Assembly: GCA_030340625.1 (NCBI GenBank)
Contig: JAOPHQ010005418.1
Location: 224,718 to 288,717 of the forward strand
Length of the DNA stretch: 64,000 nt
Reading direction: 5' to 3'
DNA from: Merluccius polli
Lineage: Eukaryota > Chordata > Actinopteri > Gadiformes > Merlucciidae
This document shows positions 57,722 through 64,000 of the stretch, in pieces. Under the pieces are notes generated by a model that worked only from the letters and a program-made list of their open reading frames with translations, did no database searches and was not told the origin of the DNA. Positions within the stretch are counted from its first letter, which is position 1. Each line of letters starts with the position of its first letter. A program made the position numbers and the translations under genes.

Positions 57722-59302
57722 CAGGCCCGGCCCTAACCAATTTGGCACCCTAGGCAAGATTTTAGGTGGCGCCCCCCTTGCATCGCAGTAAATTCCACTG
57801 CCAGTTATATACATGCATATACTCATGCAAGAAACTGAATAGCTTTGTCTTTGACATTGTCTTTTATTTTTAGAAAACAAGTTGCTCAAAACAGTTAACA
57901 AGGAAATAATAAATTAGAAATGTAATATAAATAGCCCACGTACAAAATAAAAACTGTAAAAGTGATAAAATAAATTATAAATACAATATAAATAAGGCAC
58001 TGCACACAGTAAGATATTTAAAAAAACAGTATTGACAAAACAAATTGCCCATTGACTAATTGTCTGTTCAATGTGAAATGGACCTCTTTGAACTAACCTT
58101 GTCCTTACATCATCAGTTAGAGGAGATTGGCCAGTCAGCAGTCTATTGGTGCAGCCTTTAGACCTGATGCTGCATCACTGGGTTCTTCTGAGGTGGAGGC
58201 GACAGGAGGATCAGTTGATGCTGTTGAAGCGGCGGTGGCTGTAGATGGCCCAGGATTGGTGTTACAGTCTAATAATAAAAGTGATAATTCCAAGAATAAA
58301 CTTAAATAATAAAAATTAAAAACCTAAAAGATGCATTACTTTCACTGTACTGTACATGAATGATATACAGTGCAATTTCGTCTGATATGCAAATTATATT
58401 TAATCTTATTGTAACTACAGTGAAATGCTGATTAGCAGAATGCAAAGAAGCAGTAAACTGCAGTATATGGGAATGTATTAACATTAATAATGTGCACTTA
58501 AACATGGATGTAAAGTCTAACACTATAAACACTTACTACAGACAATACTGAACTGTAACACAACAAACAACAAGGCTTACAAATCTAATATATAAAGGTG
58601 TGTGAAATTTGACTGACTGTTAAAAGCAGAGCAAACGTTAGCTAACCAATAATAAATAAAAACAAAAATGTAGACACATGTAAACACTGCTGAATAGGTC
58701 TAATCTTTACAAATGTCCCTGAGAAATATAAGGTGGGAGTATTACTTTTTTCCATAACAGCTGTTGGGCCCCTCCATAACGTGAACTGACGTTAAAACGA
58801 GCTAACGTTATTTATTGATTAGCAAACCGTGTTAGGCTAAAGGTTACTATCGTTCTGCAACAGACAAATCATTTCATGACGGTATCTTTACTGTACCTCT
58901 GTCTTTGTCACGTTTTTCCTCCTCTTCTTTTCTGTTTTTCCTTCCCTGGGCACCGGAAAGTTTTGGTCGCTTTGACATTGTTGTCAAATTGCTGGGGTCA
59001 CATGACGTCCGAAAACTCAACCATCTCAGAGAGCGGGCCAGGAAGAGTCCAATCAGTCAGAGGAGGAGGGGGCGCCCGGGGCAGGGGGCTTAATAAAGTG
59101 TCATTATTATTTAATAGGCTTTGCTATGCAGTTAAATTAATGTGGGCTTATTGTTTTCATAATAAGAAATAATAGCACCAACTAGTTATAGTATAAAAAT
59201 ATTGAAAGTTGCAACTTTTTTTTTCTTCCCCCATTGTGGCGCCGCTAGATGGACGGCGCCCTTAGCATTTGCCTATACTGCCTATGCCACGGGCCAGCAC
59301 TG
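57722..59302. mobile_element. hAT element, exact 8-bp TSD, in SLCO intron 1
   Basis: Starts caggcccggccctaacc, ends cacgggccagcactg, and is flanked by tatgaaga on both sides (57714-57721, 59303-59310). The interior next to the ends (ggtggcgcccccc at left, gatggacggcgccc at right) is also inverted. A short + strand frame at 58127-58309 is Ala/Ser-rich with no recognised domain. It is non-autonomous at 1.6 kb. Confidence 0.9.
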
Positions 59303-59966
59303 TATGAAGAACATGTTAGGTAACGGTTGCATAATAATAGGGTGAAGCAATAGTTTAAGCTCCACCATAGGAGGGGTTAAAGTTAGGATAAAAGTGTATG
59401 CTTTCTGAGTTAGTTGCTCCATGGACCAGCTCACAGTAAACCTATATCATAATGAACTCTACTCGACTTGTTTGAATTGATTTGGCCAATGTCGTAACTA
59501 ATGCTTTACTACCTGAACTAATCATGAATTGCAGCATTATTTAATGTTTATAAAGCATTGTTACCACATTGTAAATATAGTTTGTAAATCATCATAAATC
59601 ATCAAATTTTATACATTATCTTATATACCATTTCTTACTCTCTTATTAATAATTTAGAACTGATTATGAATTCCTTACTAATGAGCAATAAACAATGGTT
59701 TATAAATTATGAATTCACTATTTGCTAATACTATATTAATGCTTCAAGTTGCAGTTATTTTAAAGTGCTACTAAATATGCACCTATAAACACCAACACTG
59801 GTGTCTCAATGTAGCCTGTGTGGAGGTGACCACTTCTACTCACTTCAAAGTGGCCGCTGTTCAAGAGTTGACAACAAAACAAAAACAAAAAGAGAAGCCA
59901 GTCTAAGATCCTAATCCGTCTCTTTCACTTGCCTTCTCTCTTTGGTGTGTTTGTGTGTGTGTTTAG
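59303..59966 (+). other. Intron end with MITE copy B
   Basis: Contains the AT-rich MITE copy at 59508-59757 and the acceptor of the next SLCO exon after a TG/T-rich tract (59943-59966). Confidence 0.6.
59508..59757 (-). mobile_element. AT-rich MITE, copy B, inverted to copy A
   Basis: Read on the minus strand it starts aactgcaacttgaagcatt and ends catgattagttcaggtag, matching copy A at 47767-47946 with an extra internal segment of about 70 bp. Confidence 0.75.
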
Positions 59967-60148
59967 GTGTACTCTGGATGCAGTTGTGTGCTGAACACAT
60001 CTGCATCCTCCTGGAAGGAAGTGGGCGTGGTCCTGGCAGGGAAGTGTGCCGGCTCCTGTCACCACATGCCTGCCTTCCTCTCCATGTTCTTAATCGTCAT
60101 CTCCTTCACTTTTCTTTGTAGCATTCCAGCACTCACTGCCACCTTGCG
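59967..60148 (+). CDS. slco4a1: Organic anion transporter exon: end of Kazal loop and helix 10
   Basis: 182-bp exon, acceptor tgtgtttag, donor cg|gtaagg, phase 0 in and phase 2 out. It completes the Kazal-like loop (VYSGCSCVLN, then AGKCAGSCHHMP) and runs into a hydrophobic helix (FLSMFLIVISFTFLCSIPA) ending TATLR, the OATP helix 10. It joins in frame to the exon at 46720-46885 and to 60630. All residues needed for the loop disulphides appear present. The conservation of frame and splice sites indicates a functional gene, in contrast to everything else in this window. Confidence 0.92.
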
Positions 60149-60629
60149 GTAAGGGGTGGAACGGTAGTTTAGTAGATAATAGCTAGATTTTTGGGAACTC
60201 TTTTTTATTATTATTTATTTTTACTCTTTTTTATTTTATTATATAATTTGCTATACAGTCAGGTCAATCTATGTTGTTTTACTTAGCTTTGTTGCACAGC
60301 CATGGTAGTTTAATATCACAACTTGATCCTAATATCCAATGTTAATTTGTCAGAAAAAAGCAACTAGAAAGGAAAAAAAAAAACATCTAATGATTCATTA
60401 GATGTGTTCTTTGATATACATTCAAGCACTAATGGTTCTCATCTTTCTGTCAGCGATATGACAGATTAACAACATTATGGACACAAATTGGATATAAGGA
60501 TGGCTATGTCAAGACAGCACCATGACTCATAGATAACATACCCATGATGATATCAGACATTGGAACGTTCAACCCAAAAAGGCAAAATGGTAATATCCTG
60601 GGAATGAGCAGTATATCTCCCCTTTGCAG
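60149..60629 (+). other. SLCO intron (481 bp)
   Basis: GT...AG intron, T-rich near 60200-60240. No other feature is seen. Confidence 0.85.
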
Positions 60630-60694
60630 GTGTGTGCCAGACAGCCAGAGATCCTTTGGATTGGGCATCCAGTGGATTGTGGTGCGCACACTTG
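60630..60694 (+). CDS. slco4a1: Organic anion transporter exon: short cytoplasmic/helix 11 exon
   Basis: A 65-bp exon, too short to stand out as an open frame. The acceptor is ctttgcag, the donor cttg|gtacgc; phase 2 in, phase 1 out. The split Arg codon (cg plus g) is restored, and it then reads CVPDSQRSFGLGIQW followed by IVVRTL. In OATP genes an exon of this size encodes the loop before helix 11. The GIQWIVVRTLG wording is, from memory of the family, closest to SLCO4A1. Introns on both sides are short (481 and 806 bp). Confidence 0.92.
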
Positions 60695-61500
60695 GTACGC
60701 ATCTGTTAGTTCAAAGCGCTTGATAAACAAATATCAAAACAGTATGGCTGCTAACAAAACCACAAAGACACATACACATCCAAATGCATTATCGAAACAC
60801 TATGGCTTTTCCCACAAAACTCTTTCCCCATCACACACCCACACACATCCAAATGCATTATCGAAACGCTATGGCCTTTCCCACAAAAACTCACATGACC
60901 ACAGACACTTACATCCAAATGTGTGATCAAAACACTATGGCTTTTCACACAACCCCACACACGCAAACACACTCCTGGGTTCTCCCCAGGATTGTTTTAC
61001 ATGATGGCGCTAGTGCGTTGCAATTTCATTTAATTGTGTTTTGTGATCATTTGACGTTCGTTCAAAGCCGTGTGTCTTCATTGGAACTTAAGTGGGTCAT
61101 GTTTCCAATGAGAGCACCCACACCGGCGCCACCATACAGCTATAACTTTGGGCACTGTTCAAAACCTTGGCGAGCTATCTATTGCCACCGATTATATTAA
61201 ATACAGAACAAGACCTAAAATCAAATCTTCTGATGCGTGTTGTCCTTTCTACTATGCGGCGCTTCCTGACGCGGTGCTCCTTGGCTCATCTGGTGTACCA
61301 CCTGCTTTACATTGAAGTGTGTTTTCCCCTATTCAGAAATTAAATAGGGAAAAAACATCAACTTAACCCTTTTTTGGAATGTTACATGGTGATGCTGGAA
61401 AGGGACATGGTGGCGCAGCACCAGTATTACATTCGATGGCAGAGAACCCTGAACATATATCCAAAGTATATTCTGACTCTGTCTGGTTGCTTTTCTTTAG
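60695..61500 (+). other. SLCO intron (806 bp) with minisatellite
   Basis: GT...AG intron. Contains the tandem repeat at 60770-60950. The frames through it are repeat read-through. Confidence 0.8.
60770..60950. repeat. Minisatellite of about 60-bp units, three copies
   Basis: The core catccaaatg followed by cgaaacactatggcttttcc (with variants) recurs at about 60777, 60848 and 60912. Confidence 0.85.
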
Positions 61501-61649
61501 GTAGTGTCCCCGGGCCCATAGCATTTGGATCAGTGATTGATCTCTCGTGCCTGCTCTGGCAGGATAAGTGTGGTGAGCAGGGCTCCTGCTACCTCTATCA
61601 GAACTCTGCCATGAGCCAATACACCCTTGTAACTGGAATCATATATAAG
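61501..61649 (+). CDS. slco4a1: Organic anion transporter exon: helix 11 to extracellular loop 6
   Basis: 149-bp exon after a ttctttag acceptor, donor aag|gtaatc, phase 1 in, phase 0 out. With the preceding base it reads GSVPGPIAFGSVIDLSC, then LLWQDKCGEQGSC and YQNSAMSQYTLVTG, ending IIYK. PGPIAFG followed by a Cys-containing loop is typical of the SLCO4A/3A branch, and the CLLWQDKCG and YQNSAMS pieces favour SLCO4A1. The following exon (helix 12 and C-terminal tail) is not in the window: after 61649 no good continuation was found up to 64000. Confidence 0.92.
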
Positions 61650-63406
61650 GTAATCATCACAAAAGCACTGATAGACAATAACATTATATGACATGTTTAT
61701 GCACTGGCTATATTCTACTAACTATACTATCTGTAACTATATACTGTCATAGGGCCCGAGTCCACATAGTGTCTTTTTCTGGCAGAAACGTGCATTGTGC
61801 TGGGAAGCACTGGAATGAAGCACTTGTGAGCATAAAAAAACTGCTGTATCTCTGTGCTTTGTTTGCTGTTTCCTGTTTCCAACTAGCAACGTGAGCCTCT
61901 GCACCAAGCTTACATTTGGAACTTCATATTATACATCCATGAGTGATAAGCAGCGCATGCAGAGACAAATATTACAGTTTTGATTTGTGTAAGTAACTGA
62001 CTGTATAGTCTATAATGTATATGTAACAACCTACTCTAAATTAAATGTTTGACAGAGTTTACATGTGTCAGAGTTTACATCCCACTCACATACCGTGACT
62101 AAGAAAAAGCAACACTGACGATGGCAGCGCTTTTCTGAAAATTTCAGAGCTTTTCCACCTGAAGCAGCTGCACAAAAAAGGCAAAATGCTCTGAAAAATA
62201 CGCTGGGCACTATGATCTTTGCATACGGCCACTATGCTCTCTCCTTATTGGAAACAATTGAAAAATGCACAGGTGCTTTGAAAAAGATGCTATGTGAACA
62301 CAGGCTGCAAATATTTTAATCATGGTACAAAAGTGCCACACAAAACCGGGAAATCAAGTTTTTCATTGCATATGTCAATTTTCAAGATTTTCTGATGTTT
62401 TGCTTCTATTATTACCCTAGTTCAGGGTCTTTTGAAGTCAAAAAGTGGGCCTCCCTTTAGAAAACATTAAGTTAGCAAAAATATATAATATATATAATAT
62501 TTCCTCAGCTGTAAAATACAGAGCTTAATTTTGGCAAGAAATATGGGTTATGGATGTATTGTTCACACACAGTAACTTATACCTACAAAACACATCACTG
62601 AATCACAGCATTCACTTTTGGATACTTGCCGAGTTGCCCATACTTCTAACAATATGGCTCCAACGGCACCACCGGAACCTACTACTAATCTACAATTAAT
62701 CTACTGGTCAAGTGCTGCAGTTATTTTAGCAATAAAATTGGTTACTGCTGTCTACCACAGCTAGCCTTATGCTCCACATCATGAGGATTTTAAAGATCAA
62801 ACTAGTTTTTATATGACCTCTAGCCCTACATGTAATATACGAGAATACAGATATGACATTTGACCTACTTTCTGCATTTGTGATGATATGCCAATGATCT
62901 GCATCAATATCTCAGCCAGTATTTTGATTTATTTTATCCGGGGTGATCAAATGTTTACATCCACAAAAAATGTTGCTCAACTTTTGAACTGAACTTGTCT
63001 CCCAGTGGGAACTAAACATTTATATCAATTGTAGGCTACAGCACATATACACAATTAGCAATAATAGCTAGTTAGACAGGCAGATATTTTAACCAAAGAC
63101 GCAATATTTTTACCACAGACGATTTCATATGTTGCGGTCCCAAGGGGTATGTCTGGGAACCAAGCAAAGAAGTGTCCTCCGATTTGTTTTTTTCCTGTGA
63201 CTTCCTACCTATTTAGGGTTAAAAAAACATCTTACAATTCAGACTTTAAAAATATATATATATATATTTGTGATATATATATTTGTCCACTGCAGTGGAC
63301 AACAGAACCATTTTAATGTGAAAAGACAGCCAAATTTAGAAAATAAGATTTGTATGGTTGCTGCTGTCGTCATCATCATCATGTTCATTAGTGTATTGAT
63401 GTAGTT

Positions 63407-63448
<42 letters not shown>

Positions 63449-64000
63449 CAACTGGTCAAGGCAGATGACCACCCACCTAGAGCCGAAGGGTCTGTCCAAG
63501 GTTTCTGCCTTTTAACAGGCAGTTTTTCCTTGCCCCCGTGCCAAGTGCTTGCTCATGGTGGTACTGTTGGGTCTCTGTAAATGTTATTAGGAGTTCGGTC
63601 TAGACCTGCTCCATTTGAAAAGTGCCCTGAGATAACTTCTGTTATGAATTGAATTAGAGTGATATTAAACCAATAATAAATTCACCTTGATAGAAAACAA
63701 ACCCTTTTTTAATGTATGATTCTGTATTGTATCACCTGCTTATTGGTTGCAAGGATGGTAGTATATTTTCTATTGAAACTGAATGCATTGTGATCATACA
63801 GTATGTCCATGTTGTTTGATGGGTCCCCTTGAGTCCTTTGAGGGTGTTTATTTGAACAGTGAACAAATATCTGTTCCATAAGTAGAACCGATTTTTATTA
63901 TTTTTTTACTGTGATTTAATTATGTCAAACCTAAACCAATCTAGTTTTGTTCTTCATTCTTTATTCTTCTTCCTTTCTTCCTTATTTTTTAGCTGTGATA
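61650..64000 (+). other. SLCO intron after the last recognised exon
   Basis: No exon found. It holds a TA-rich stretch (63252-63285) and an orphan L2 tail (63360-63655). The window ends in a pyrimidine tract with AG at 63991-63992, but the following bases give an immediate stop in the required phase. Confidence 0.55.
63360..63655 (+). mobile_element. Orphan 3' tail of an L2/Maui-type LINE
   Basis: Matches 44098-44395 almost exactly, including the CT microsatellite (63408-63443) and the conserved tail up to ttctgttatgaattg. It contains no coding part and is typical of 5'-truncated L2 insertions. Confidence 0.92.

Noticed and set aside
63961..64000. Possible acceptor (pyrimidine tract plus AG at 63991-63992) for the next SLCO exon
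   Set aside because: The preceding intron is phase 0 and the first two codons after this AG would be ctg tga, a stop.

Overview
The window looks like teleost fish genomic DNA, probably from a spiny-rayed (percomorph) fish. The reasons are spliced exons with vertebrate splice sites, a Rex3 retroposon, L2/Maui-type and Rex1/Babar-like LINEs, a fish-type Ty3/gypsy element with integrase ahead of reverse transcriptase, and many hAT and PIF-Harbinger elements. It is not prokaryotic: there are no operons, ribosome binding sites or CRISPR arrays. I did not find a convincing new biological system. What stands out is the depth and legibility of the transposon nesting.

The only host gene I can support is on the + strand: four consecutive coding exons (46720-46885, 59967-60148, 60630-60694, 61501-61649) of an organic anion transporting polypeptide, most like SLCO4A1. 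They cover the Kazal-like extracellular loop 5 through the region before the last membrane helix. Exon phases match at every junction. Earlier exons and the final exon(s) lie outside the window or were not recognised. The first intron is 13.1 kb and mostly transposon.

Layout. 1-1670: no gene. 1671-2060: retroviral-type LTR plus polypurine tract (- strand). 2208-5990: broken hAT transposase gene (- strand) carrying four smaller DNA transposons. 6234-12725: broken Ty3/gypsy element (- strand) in the order gag, protease, integrase, RT, RNase H, with a 3.2 kb LINE inserted between integrase and RT. 12726-15230: degenerate TTACCTGGTA array, 200-bp tandem repeats and a fold-back. 15613-28106: a teleost repeat family and about 3-kb duplicated blocks in three copies. 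28107-36840: more of a - strand endogenous retrovirus (RT, protease, nucleocapsid remnants, primer binding site, 5' LTR), interrupted by Rex3 and by another LINE. 36841-38180: unidentified coiled-coil-rich - strand frames. 38622-40659: hAT element with a second hAT-like element inside it. About 41560-44430: L2-type LINE (+). 44540-46110: LINE fragment (-). 46720-64000: the SLCO exons and TE-rich introns, including a three-level tower of DNA transposons (50147-52575), a LINE with ORF1 and ORF2 (52670-57025) and another hAT (57722-59302).

Apart from the SLCO exons, all recognisable coding sequence belongs to mobile elements, and nearly all of it is frameshifted, truncated or interrupted. Insertion order can be read from target-site duplications (TSDs), several of them exact.
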